This document shows positions 15,743 through 22,603 of a DNA stretch of 22,603 bases, in pieces. The stretch is from Bacteroidaceae bacterium. GTDB taxonomy: Bacteria > Bacteroidota > Bacteroidia > Bacteroidales > Bacteroidaceae. Location: positions 1 to 22,603 of the forward strand of contig JAILIJ010000355.1 of NCBI GenBank assembly GCA_024695315.1. The letters are read 5' to 3'. Numbering within the stretch: position 1 is the first letter of the stretch; every line of letters starts with the position of its first letter. A model generated the notes under the pieces. The model was not told where the DNA came from and made no database searches. It saw only the letters and a list, made by a program, of their open reading frames with translations. The position numbers were made by a program, and so were the translations under genes.

Positions 15743-16882
15743 TCAGATATCTTTACCAAAGCATTTTCGTCTTTTGCTTATCTCGTATTCAAAATATTCC
15801 CACTGTGCAAGAACCTTAGAGTTTGTCACCAACATAGGACAGACATTAGCATATTTGAATCCGCACTTTTGGAAGTGAGGAATAAGGTCGGAGAATATCG
15901 GTGCATTTACTCCCTTGCTTTGATATTCAGGCTTGACAGCTATGAGCATCAGGTTGACATTATCCTCATAGTATCTCTTCATCTTGAGTGCTTTAATGAG
16001 ATGGAACCAGCCAAAAGGAAGGAGTTTGCCGTTAGCCTTACGCATAGCATTGGCCAAGGATGGCATACATGCTCCAAATGCTATTGTCTCGCCTGTATCG
16101 ACCTTTTCAACGAACGTGACGAGGTCGAGATCTATCAACGGGAGAAACTCTTTAACATAGAGGTCAATCTGTTTTTGACTCAACTCAGAGTAGCCAAAGA
16201 GCTGACTGTAAGCCTCATTAACAAGATTGAATAGTTTCGGTCCGTATCCTTCACGTATAAACTCTTTGTGGCTTTTCAGTTTGTGCACACGCAGATTGTT
16301 GCGCTTCATCACTATATCCGTAACTTTCACATATTTCTCAGGAATACAGTCTGGCACTTTCACACACAACTCTTCCCATTCTGCCTTTGTTTCGAATCCG
16401 AGTTCTTCTAGGAATTTAGGATAATAAGGATAGTTATAAATGGTAAGGACTGACCCCATGCGGTCGAAACCTTCGGTCAGCATACCTTCCTTATCCATGT
16501 CAGTAATGCCAAGTGGGCCTTGTATTTCAGTCATTCCGCGTTCTTTGCCCCACTTTTCTACCGCATCGAGCAAAGTCTGGCAGACTTCCTTGTCCTCTAT
16601 AAAATCAATCCAGCCGAAGCGAACAATCTTGTTATTCCACTTCTCGTTGGCCTTTCGGTTAATTATAGCAGCCACTCGTCCGACAATCTCTCCATCTTTA
16701 TATGCGAGAAATTGTTGTACGTCACAAAATTCATACCCTGCATTCTTATTAGGATTGAATGTGTTTCTCACGTCCATCGCCAAATCTGGCACTGCATATG
16801 GACTGTTCTTATAAAGTTTATAGTTAAATTCTATAAACGACTTTTTCTCGTCATCAGACGATACTTTTCTTATTTCTATCAT
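15743..16882 (-). CDS. GNAT-fold N-acetyltransferase-like protein
   Basis: The 379-residue protein begins MIEIRKVSSDDEKKSFIEF. The N-terminal half includes GYEFCDVQQFLAYKDGEIVG and GRVAAIINRKANE, like the first strands of a GNAT domain. The C-terminal part has NLMLIAVKPEYQSKGVNAPI (about 311-329) with an acetyl-CoA-loop-like QSKGVNA, then NSKVLAQWEYFEYEISKRRK. The length fits two tandem GNAT-like folds. Substrate and role are unknown. The frame is open to 16933, but the TAnnTTTG box at 16907-16914 falls inside that extension, so the ATG at 16882 is the real start. It is monocistronic, bounded by the terminator at 15508-15541 and that of the next gene at 16931-16978. Confidence 0.75.
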   Translation of the reverse strand: MIEIRKVSSDDEKKSFIEFNYKLYKNSPYAVPDLAMDVRNTFNPNKNAGYEFCDVQQFLAYKDGEIVGRVAAIINRKANEKWNNKIVRFGWIDFIEDKEVCQTLLDAVEKWGKERGMTEIQGPLGITDMDKEGMLTEGFDRMGSVLTIYNYPYYPKFLEELGFETKAEWEELCVKVPDCIPEKYVKVTDIVMKRNNLRVHKLKSHKEFIREGYGPKLFNLVNEAYSQLFGYSELSQKQIDLYVKEFLPLIDLDLVTFVEKVDTGETIAFGACMPSLANAMRKANGKLLPFGWFHLIKALKMKRYYEDNVNLMLIAVKPEYQSKGVNAPIFSDLIPHFQKCGFKYANVCPMLVTNSKVLAQWEYFEYEISKRRKCFGKDI

Positions 16883-16906
16883 ACTATTATTTTTCCACGA
16901 CGAGCG

Positions 16907-16914
16907 CAAAGATA
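16907..16914 (-). promoter_or_regulatory. -7 box for the GNAT-like gene
   Basis: On the minus strand this reads TATCTTTG, matching TAnnTTTG. Transcription would begin about 7 bases on, leaving a leader of roughly 18 bases before the ATG at 16882. A TTTG -33 element is present only at a short 16-base spacing (16931-16934), inside the upstream terminator hairpin. Confidence 0.55.
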
Positions 16915-16930
16915 CAAAAAACTTACTATT

Positions 16931-16978
16931 CAAAAAATTCCCCAGTTAGGAAAATTATCGTCCTGACCGGGGAATTTT
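16931..16978 (-). terminator. Strong terminator of the metallopeptidase gene
   Basis: AAAATTCCCC (16934-16943) pairs with GGGGAATTTT (16969-16978), extended inward by AGTTAGGA against TCCTGACC with two mismatches or wobbles. On the minus strand the stem ends in a run of six T. It lies 27 bases after the metallopeptidase stop codon and abuts the promoter of the GNAT-like gene. Confidence 0.82.
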
Positions 16979-17004
16979 AAATATCCGTAAACGCAAAAAA
17001 CGTT

Positions 17005-20000
17005 TTACTTAAAGATTATCTTTTTGCTTGTTCCGTCTGAATATCTGATGATGTTTACGCCTGATTGAGTATTCTGAAGCTTTGCACCACCTACAGTATA
17101 AATACCCATGACTGTAGCTGTACCGTCAGCATTAGAATCATTAACAGAAATTCTATTTATTCCCATTGCTATAGCAGCTTTTTTATAAGTGCTCAATTCA
17201 TCCTCAGAAATAATAATCCATTGTTGCTTAGTAGCAGAATCACTATAATTGAATGAAGTCTGACCGATATTACCATATCCGAAAGAAGACAGATAAGCAT
17301 TTGCACTCATGGCCTTTGAGCCTGAATCGTACCATGTGAACCAGTATCCGTGAGTTGTAAATGCATCACTACCACTACCTATAGTAACATCTGTACGGTC
17401 TGGCATGAGCTGGAAGTATTCTGTAGTAGAAAGTGTGCTATTTTGCCCAATCTCTTTTGTTGTCACATAATTAGCAGAAGACTTGTGTGTGAGATATTTT
17501 CCTGTTAGCACATTCTTAAACATATAATATCCCCTTTCTGGATTATACTCTATGTTCCATGCTGCAGAGTCAGAAATCTCTGACTGCTCAAGCTTTGGAC
17601 TCCAGTACACTGAAGAAGAATTAGAACCAACATAGAGAAGGTTGCTGTAAACTCCATTATCGGCACCCTTACTCATGATATAATACTTCTTATCATCGTC
17701 GAAGTTGTATGTATATCCTGAAATACCGTTATTGTAGCTTGTTGTTGGACATAGACCATCAATGAAGAGAGAGTATAGAAGTGCACAACCGCCAATATAC
17801 TGAAGTTCGTAATGCTTATCCTTGTCAGCACCATTTACGAACCAATCGTAAGTTGCATTACTTCCCCATCCGTGAACAGCATCACCAGTAAGGTACATTG
17901 ACTCTGTGTAGTTGTTTTCCAAGAAGTCTAACATGTCATTAGCTGCACGTCCGAGCCACTTTCCTTTTGTTGTTCCTTCACGAGTGTCAGAACAGTTATA
18001 CCAGCGCCAATGTGTTCCGACGCCTACTCCGTGTCCTGTCTCATGGAGTACTGTACCTATAGCTTGATAAGATGCAGTAGGACCGATACGCATCCATCCA
18101 CCGTATGAACAGTCTGCTGTTGGAGTTGATGCGCCATAGTGGCCTGAGAGTGTGAATCCACGAATACCTGTCCATTCGTTGAAGTATTCTATTGTTTCCT
18201 GAATAGCGTTGTAGCAGCGAATGTTTGCTTCTTCTGTTGGAGCTCCATTATCCCATGTGCCCACACAGTTTCCAGCAGGATGAGTAACGATTTTCACTTC
18301 ATCGCCATAAGCCACAGTGTAAGTCTTATTCATTACATAAGGACGAACATAGTAAACTGTTGCCGGAGTAAGTCCCTTGATGTGGAGAACGTAACCGTTT
18401 TGAGTGAAGTACTTTGTTGTACGATTGTCAAGAACCGTTGGGTTATGCTCTGTACTCCAGCATACACCACGCTCGATGATGTTGCTGCCTGAGAATGATG
18501 CACGAACAAGAGCCTGAGTAGCACCTGTTGGTACAAAATGATTTGTGCTTGTCACCTTTGGAGCAGAACCAGTGCCAGCAGTTGCGTTAGCGATATTGAA
18601 TGCGAGAAGTGCTTTTTCCAAAACTTCAACGCCGTTGGCCAAATCTGCAGATGTGGCAGCTGAATTTACAACAAGAGCCTTTGCTGTATTCAATGCAGCA
18701 AGGAAATCAGATGCACCTTCCTTTGTTTCATCATAGCTTGACTCTACTGAAGTGATAGTAGATTGCAAAAGTTCATATTCTGCTATGCTCTGCTCTGCAC
18801 TTTCCATAGCGGCAAACAGATTAAGCGTTACGTCAGCAGAATAGTCTTTTGTACCAGCGATTACAGCATTTGCTACATCAATAGTAGACTGAAGGGTTGT
18901 GGCTACAGTTCCTGACATCATTGATGGCTGAAGGGCTGTGGCATCCTTAACAATACGTGTAAGTTCAGAAATGATAGTAGAGTTATCAACCTCGCCAATC
19001 TGATAAAGTCTGAAATTATCAACTGCAAGCCAGTTTCCTGTCGCACCCTCAGCGATGAAGCCGATTTTCACCTGTCCTGTGATATTTGTGAAAGTCACAG
19101 AATAGTCACCTGGCGTATAAACTGGTGTCTGCTGATCGTCGGCAAAGATGTATGCACCGGTATTCTTCTTTGAAGTAGAATTTTGGCTATAGTTCTGAGC
19201 ACCGACAGTCAACTTATACACACCATTTGGTACGTTTGTTATTGTCTGAACAGCGGAGCCATCACCAACAACATTACCAGATGCTACCCATTTCTCGAAA
19301 TAAACAGAACCAGACTTCTTTGTGAAAGACGTATTAGTCTGTGAGACGAGATTTGAGATTGTCCAGTTAGCTATTCCATCTTCGAAAGAAGGGTTTGGAA
19401 TGTATGAAGTGCAATCATAAGGATTCTCTTCGCTAATGTTCTGCTTTTTGTACGTGTCAATAGCCTCCTCAAGAGTTTCCGTCATCTCTAATACGGTAAC
19501 CATTTCTGCAGACGCATCGTCATACACAGCCTGTGCAGCATCAATAGCAGACTTAAGGGCAGAAGCGCCATTTCCGGTACCTGTGCCGTAAGATGAATTT
19601 GCTGAAGTAAGCGTAGTCTTCAAACCTGACTTATCGACAGCCATATCTGTTACAAGAATCTGCACATAGTCGATACAGATCTTGGCTGAGTTAGTAGATG
19701 AGCCTGCAGCAGCAACCATTCCAATCTGTACCTTTCCAGTTGTTGTCTTAGAGAGCGTGAAATTGATTTCATCAAGAGTCCAACTCTTACCTTTATATGA
19801 AGTAACAGTAGAAGTAGTCTGAGTTCCTGAATTAGGAATCCATGCCAAAGCAGAACTTGCAGCTGTTGTAGTTGTTCCATTATATGTAGGCACTTTGATA
19901 GTATAAGTACCAGCAGGGAGAGTTACAGTCTGATAATAGTTAAACGTATTGCCCCATCCTGTAGACAGAGCTAAACATCCTCCTGCTTCTCCGTCATATC

Positions 20001-20262
20001 CCTTTGCAGGAACACTTGCACCATTGAATGTACCACCAAAGCCAAATTCATACACACCTGTAATGGTATAATTGATATCAAAGCCTGGTGTCCACCCATC
20101 AATTTCCTTAATTTCCTGAGCAACTGCTGTTGAGGAACTAGAAGTATAATGGAAGTCTGAGTCAAAACTGTAGTTCGACAGAAAATACTTCGTAACGTCT
20201 GTCTGCGCCATTGAACTAAGCGAAACAAGACATAAAGACAGTAATGTAAAAAGTTTATTCAT
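17005..20262 (-). CDS. Large secreted multi-domain HExxH metallopeptidase with sorting domain
   Basis: Starting at the ATG at 20262 the protein is 1085 residues. A signal peptide (MNKLFTLLSLCLVSLSSMAQ) precedes two beta-sandwich, carbohydrate-binding-like modules (about 25-205 and 290-425; the second opens IPNPSFEDGIANW and closes LAVDNFRLYQIG). Ala-rich helical spacers of FIVAR type separate them (about 210-285, 430-585). A fibronectin-III-like domain (about 590-685, TVYYVRPYVMNK) leads to the catalytic domain with HETGHGVGVGTH at 740-751. A beta-trefoil/ricin-like region (about 870-1035, KYYIMSKGADNG, GKYLTHKSS, QQWIII) and a Por-type C-terminal domain ending IIRYSDGTSKKIIF follow. It probably cleaves glycosylated or polysaccharide-bound proteins outside the cell; that target is inference. 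The -7 box 29 bases upstream makes ATG 20274 unlikely but possible. Confidence 0.82.
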   Translation of the reverse strand: MNKLFTLLSLCLVSLSSMAQTDVTKYFLSNYSFDSDFHYTSSSSTAVAQEIKEIDGWTPGFDINYTITGVYEFGFGGTFNGASVPAKGYDGEAGGCLALSTGWGNTFNYYQTVTLPAGTYTIKVPTYNGTTTTAASSALAWIPNSGTQTTSTVTSYKGKSWTLDEINFTLSKTTTGKVQIGMVAAAGSSTNSAKICIDYVQILVTDMAVDKSGLKTTLTSANSSYGTGTGNGASALKSAIDAAQAVYDDASAEMVTVLEMTETLEEAIDTYKKQNISEENPYDCTSYIPNPSFEDGIANWTISNLVSQTNTSFTKKSGSVYFEKWVASGNVVGDGSAVQTITNVPNGVYKLTVGAQNYSQNSTSKKNTGAYIFADDQQTPVYTPGDYSVTFTNITGQVKIGFIAEGATGNWLAVDNFRLYQIGEVDNSTIISELTRIVKDATALQPSMMSGTVATTLQSTIDVANAVIAGTKDYSADVTLNLFAAMESAEQSIAEYELLQSTITSVESSYDETKEGASDFLAALNTAKALVVNSAATSADLANGVEVLEKALLAFNIANATAGTGSAPKVTSTNHFVPTGATQALVRASFSGSNIIERGVCWSTEHNPTVLDNRTTKYFTQNGYVLHIKGLTPATVYYVRPYVMNKTYTVAYGDEVKIVTHPAGNCVGTWDNGAPTEEANIRCYNAIQETIEYFNEWTGIRGFTLSGHYGASTPTADCSYGGWMRIGPTASYQAIGTVLHETGHGVGVGTHWRWYNCSDTREGTTKGKWLGRAANDMLDFLENNYTESMYLTGDAVHGWGSNATYDWFVNGADKDKHYELQYIGGCALLYSLFIDGLCPTTSYNNGISGYTYNFDDDKKYYIMSKGADNGVYSNLLYVGSNSSSVYWSPKLEQSEISDSAAWNIEYNPERGYYMFKNVLTGKYLTHKSSANYVTTKEIGQNSTLSTTEYFQLMPDRTDVTIGSGSDAFTTHGYWFTWYDSGSKAMSANAYLSSFGYGNIGQTSFNYSDSATKQQWIIISEDELSTYKKAAIAMGINRISVNDSNADGTATVMGIYTVGGAKLQNTQSGVNIIRYSDGTSKKIIFK

Positions 20263-20290
20263 AAAATCGTGCATAGTTTATAAACTGTGG

Positions 20291-20298
20291 CAAAGGTA
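20291..20298 (-). promoter_or_regulatory. -7 box for the metallopeptidase gene
   Basis: The minus strand reads TACCTTTG, a TAnnTTTG match. The predicted start near 20284 leaves a leader of about 22 bases to ATG 20262 and only about 10 to ATG 20274. No TTTG is seen 19-21 bases upstream. Confidence 0.5.
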
Positions 20299-20648
20299 AT
20301 AAATATTTTAATAACTAATAATCATAGCTTTCTAATTTATAAATAATACACCTAATAATATAATAATTGACGTGGACTTAGAATCTAATCATAATTAATT
20401 CTAAAAAAAAGAAAAGACAGCTTCTGTCCACAATTACAGAATTGCCAAAAATTCATTCTTAAACTTTTTTTTCTTTCAAAAAGTCACTGCCATCACAAAA
20501 AACACGACAATTAGTCTCAACAAAAATTCTTTTTCTAATTTTTTGATGCTAAAAAATTCCACTTTTGACCTCAAAACACACATAAAAGGGGCCTATTTTG
20601 ATAAAAAAACAAAAAAAAACATAAAAATATTGATTTTTTGTTACTTTT
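20299..20648. other. Divergent AT-rich intergenic region with homopolymer tracts
   Basis: No gene is visible between the divergent metallopeptidase and glutamate dehydrogenase promoters. The stretch is extremely AT-rich with many A and T runs of 5-9 bases (notably around 20400-20480 and 20600-20650), which suggests intrinsically curved DNA upstream of the gdhA promoter. Confidence 0.5.
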
Positions 20649-20680
20649 TTTGATGATTACATTATAAAGTCATACCTTTG
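20649..20680 (+). promoter_or_regulatory. Complete Bacteroidetes promoter for glutamate dehydrogenase
   Basis: TTTG at 20649-20652, a 20-base spacer and TACCTTTG at 20673-20680 match the consensus exactly. Transcription from about 20687 gives an unusually long leader of about 150 bases before ATG 20839. The leader is A-rich with no obvious stable hairpin. Confidence 0.78.
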
Positions 20681-20838
20681 CGTTCGAAAAAGAAAAAAAA
20701 TGATAGAAACAATAATAATATCATAGTCAAATAAGTTACATTCTTGCTAAAGCGTTAGTAAAAACCGCAAAAACACTACACAAAATATTTTGAGTGATAA
20801 TTTTATTTCAACAATAATAACAAAAAAAGAAAATCTGC

Positions 20839-22176
20839 ATGGACGCAAAAAAAGTATTGGAAAACCTCAAGCGTCGTTTTCCAAATGAGCCTGAATATCA
20901 TCAGGCAGTAGAAGAAGTTCTTGGAACTATCGAAGAAGAGTACAACAAGCACCCTGAGTTTGACAAGTACAACCTCATCGAGCGCCTTTGTATTCCAGAT
21001 AGAGTTTACCAGTTCCGTGTAACATGGGTAGACGATAAGGGCCAGGTTCAGACAAACATGGGTTACCGTGTACAGCACAACAACGCTATCGGCCCTTACA
21101 AGGGAGGTATCCGTTTCCACAGCTCTGTAAACCTCGGTATTCTTAAGTTCCTCGCATTCGAGCAGACTTTCAAGAACTCACTCACAACTCTCCCAATGGG
21201 TGGTGGTAAGGGTGGTTCAGACTTCTCTCCACGTGGCAAGTCAGACGCTGAAGTTATGCGTTTCTGCCAGGCATTTATGCTTGAGCTCACTCGTCACATC
21301 GGTCCAGACGTTGACGTACCAGCAGGTGACATCGGCGTAGGCGGTCGTGAGGTAGGTTACATGTTCGGTATGTACAAGAAGCTCACACGCGAATATTCTG
21401 GTGTTCTCACAGGTAAGGGCATCGAGTTCGGTGGTTCACTCATCCGTCCTGAGGCTACAGGTTACGGTACAGTTTACTTCCTCCGCGCTATGTTGAAGAC
21501 TAAGGGTGAGAAGGTTGAAGGCAAGAAGGTACTCATCTCAGGTGCTGGAAACGTAGCTCAGTACGCTGCAGAGAAGGTACTCCAGCTTGGTGGTATGCCT
21601 ATGACAATGTCAGATTCTAACGGTTACATCTACGATCCAGACGGTATCGATCGTGCTAAGCTCGACTACATCATGGAGCTCAAGAACGTTTACCGCGGTC
21701 GTATCAAGGAATATGTTGACAAGTATCCAACAGCTAAATATGTAGAAGGTGCTAAGCCTTGGTTTGAGAAGGCAGACATCGCTCTTCCATGTGCTACTCA
21801 GAACGAGCTCAACGAAGAGGCTGCTAAGGCTCTTGTAGCAAACGGTGTTATCGCTGTTGCAGAAGGTGCTAACATGCCATCTACTCCAGGTGCAATCCGT
21901 GTATTCCAGGAGGCTAAGATTCTTTACTCTCCAGGTAAGGCTTCTAACGCTGGTGGTGTATCTGTATCTGGTCTTGAGATGTCACAGAACTCAGAGCGTC
22001 TTTCATGGACAGCTGAGGAAGTTGACGCTAAACTCCTCTGGATCATGGAGAACATCCACGAGAACTGTGTTAAGTACGGCACAGAGGCTGACGGATACGT
22101 TAATTACGTTAAAGGTGCAAACGTTGCTGGCTTCATGAAAGTTGCAAAGGCAATGATGGCACAGGGACTTGTATAA
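20839..22176 (+). CDS. gdhA: NADP-type glutamate dehydrogenase
   Basis: The 445-residue length and sequence fit the hexameric small-subunit GDH class. The substrate-binding GPYKGGIRFH (85-94), catalytic LPMGGGKGG (Lys124), VPAGDIGVGGRE (Asp164) and Rossmann GAGNVAQ (235-241) are all present. The enzyme interconverts 2-oxoglutarate plus ammonia and glutamate in the cytoplasm, the main ammonia entry point in gut Bacteroidetes. Cofactor preference is inferred from family type, not read from a decisive residue. Codon choice is markedly biased (CTC, GGT, AAG, AAC, GAC) compared with neighbouring genes, indicating high expression, consistent with the perfect promoter. The last eight codons and stop are contained in a 29-bp direct repeat copied again downstream. 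Confidence 0.96.
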   Translation: MDAKKVLENLKRRFPNEPEYHQAVEEVLGTIEEEYNKHPEFDKYNLIERLCIPDRVYQFRVTWVDDKGQVQTNMGYRVQHNNAIGPYKGGIRFHSSVNLGILKFLAFEQTFKNSLTTLPMGGGKGGSDFSPRGKSDAEVMRFCQAFMLELTRHIGPDVDVPAGDIGVGGREVGYMFGMYKKLTREYSGVLTGKGIEFGGSLIRPEATGYGTVYFLRAMLKTKGEKVEGKKVLISGAGNVAQYAAEKVLQLGGMPMTMSDSNGYIYDPDGIDRAKLDYIMELKNVYRGRIKEYVDKYPTAKYVEGAKPWFEKADIALPCATQNELNEEAAKALVANGVIAVAEGANMPSTPGAIRVFQEAKILYSPGKASNAGGVSVSGLEMSQNSERLSWTAEEVDAKLLWIMENIHENCVKYGTEADGYVNYVKGANVAGFMKVAKAMMAQGLV

Positions 22177-22177
22177 A
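22149..22177 (+). repeat. 29-bp direct repeat, first copy (gdhA 3' end)
   Basis: The 29 bases from 22149 cover the end of gdhA including its TAA stop (22174-22176) and are repeated identically at 22239-22267, an offset of 90. The flanking bases differ (GCAAA before copy 1, CTAGC before copy 2), so the repeat ends are sharp. Confidence 0.93.
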
Positions 22178-22238
22178 AGGCCGTGACAAATTGCCTGAGG
22201 CAAGTTAGGCGAAGCTTTAGCGAAGCCAACTTCCTAGC
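22178..22238 (+). mobile_element. 61-bp palindrome-rich insert between the 29-bp repeats, REP-like mini-element
   Basis: This segment holds the perfect odd palindrome TTGCCTGAGGCAA (22191-22203). A second stem pairs AAGTTAGGC (22202-22210) with GCCAACTT (22225-22232), with one bulged A, and GCT/AGC pairs within its loop. GCCG near its left end can pair with CGGC at its right end. It is more GC-rich than the surrounding intergenic DNA. Bounded by an identical 29-bp duplication, it looks like an inserted short repetitive element, though a local duplication with filler DNA is an alternative. It encodes nothing. Confidence 0.55.
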
Positions 22239-22267
22239 GGCAATGATGGCACAGGGACTTGTATAAA
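22239..22267 (+). repeat. 29-bp direct repeat, second copy
   Basis: This is an identical copy of 22149-22177, now non-coding in the gdhA 3' untranslated region. The sequence after it (TTCTGATTAAAATTAG) leads to the gdhA terminator and is likely the original downstream flank. Confidence 0.93.
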
Positions 22268-22312
22268 TTCTGATTAAAATTAGAATTACATATAACAACC
22301 AACAAAGTTCTC

Positions 22313-22351
22313 GAGACGCATTGAAGTGATTTCAATGCGTCTCATTTTTTT
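22313..22351 (+). terminator. Intrinsic terminator of gdhA
   Basis: GAGACGCATTGAA (22313-22325) pairs perfectly with TTCAATGCGTCTC (22331-22343) around a 5-base loop, followed by ATTTTTTT. A textbook strong terminator; it lies downstream of both repeat copies, so the insert is within the gdhA transcript. Confidence 0.92.
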
Positions 22352-22603
22352 ATAATAAACATAAAATCTTATTACTTTACGCCAAAACTTTGCCACTTTA
22401 GCACCACAATTCATGCAGAAGTGTTTTAGAATTTTGTAAGTATTTGTAATACAGATAGAAATAAATATACCCCGAAGTTGAAAGGTACAAAAAAGTGCAA
22501 TCTGCGATTTGCTGATTCGGGCATTAGATTGAGTAGTTTTTATATCATAAAAACCAGACAAGATTTAACAATTCGTTAAGATTATTTAACTTTTAGTTTT
22601 GGA
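22352..22603. other. Terminal intergenic stretch without a recognised gene
   Basis: The last 252 bases are AT-rich and show no convincing coding sequence, RNA gene or complete promoter. The window ends before the next feature. Confidence 0.45.

Noticed and set aside
22286..22561. Minus-strand 91-residue open frame at the right edge
   Set aside because: It reads through the gdhA terminator hairpin, has no recognisable domain or promoter, and its composition is that of AT-rich non-coding DNA.

Overview
The window looks like a chromosomal segment of a Bacteroidales anaerobe, most likely Prevotella or a close relative. The base composition is AT-rich. Several genes are preceded by the Bacteroidetes promoter pattern TTTG-N20-TAnnTTTG (exact at 7741-7772 and 20649-20680, -7 box only at others). 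Two large secreted proteins end in the short Prevotella-style C-terminal domain typical of Por/type IX secretion cargo. This assignment is inferred from sequence features, not from a database match.

Layout: (1) 1-1560, the 3' part of a secreted subtilase (S8) with an Ig-like module and a sorting domain. (2) 7150 down to 1805 on the minus strand, a tight five-gene operon: indolepyruvate/arylpyruvate oxidoreductase alpha and beta (iorA, iorB), a phenylacetate-CoA-ligase-like adenylating enzyme, a class I/II aminotransferase and a PaaI-type hotdog thioesterase. Together these can convert aromatic amino acids to arylpyruvates, arylacetyl-CoAs and free arylacetates such as phenylacetate or indoleacetate. 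(3) 7151-7808, a non-coding stretch with decayed minus-strand coding remnants, one resembling the C-terminal half of a PqqD-family protein. (4) 7741-12884, a plus-strand run of an omega-amidase/Nit2-type nitrilase, QueC, a dipeptidyl-peptidase-IV-like S9 peptidase and a membrane-anchored DKNYY-repeat protein. (5) 12885-15541, an accessory-looking region with a three-helix membrane protein of unknown function and a one-gene cassette. The cassette holds a 154-aa protein with its own promoter and terminator and lies between two long imperfect inverted repeats; one arm carries a 21-bp tandem repeat. (6) 15743-16882 minus, a GNAT-fold protein. (7) 17005-20262 minus, a giant secreted HExxH metallopeptidase with carbohydrate-binding-like, helical, Fn3-like and trefoil-like modules. 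(8) 20839-22176 plus, a strongly codon-biased glutamate dehydrogenase. Its 3' end carries a 29-bp direct duplication around a 61-bp palindrome-rich insert, followed by a strong terminator.

The genes fit an amino-acid- and peptide-fermenting lifestyle: secreted proteases and a DPP-IV-like exopeptidase release peptides, aminotransferase plus IOR ferment aromatic residues, and GDH and omega-amidase handle ammonia and glutamate-family nitrogen. The least explained structures are the inverted-repeat-bounded single-gene cassette (about 13870-15470), the gdhA tail insertion (22149-22267), and the large metallopeptidase whose zinc motif has one extra residue.
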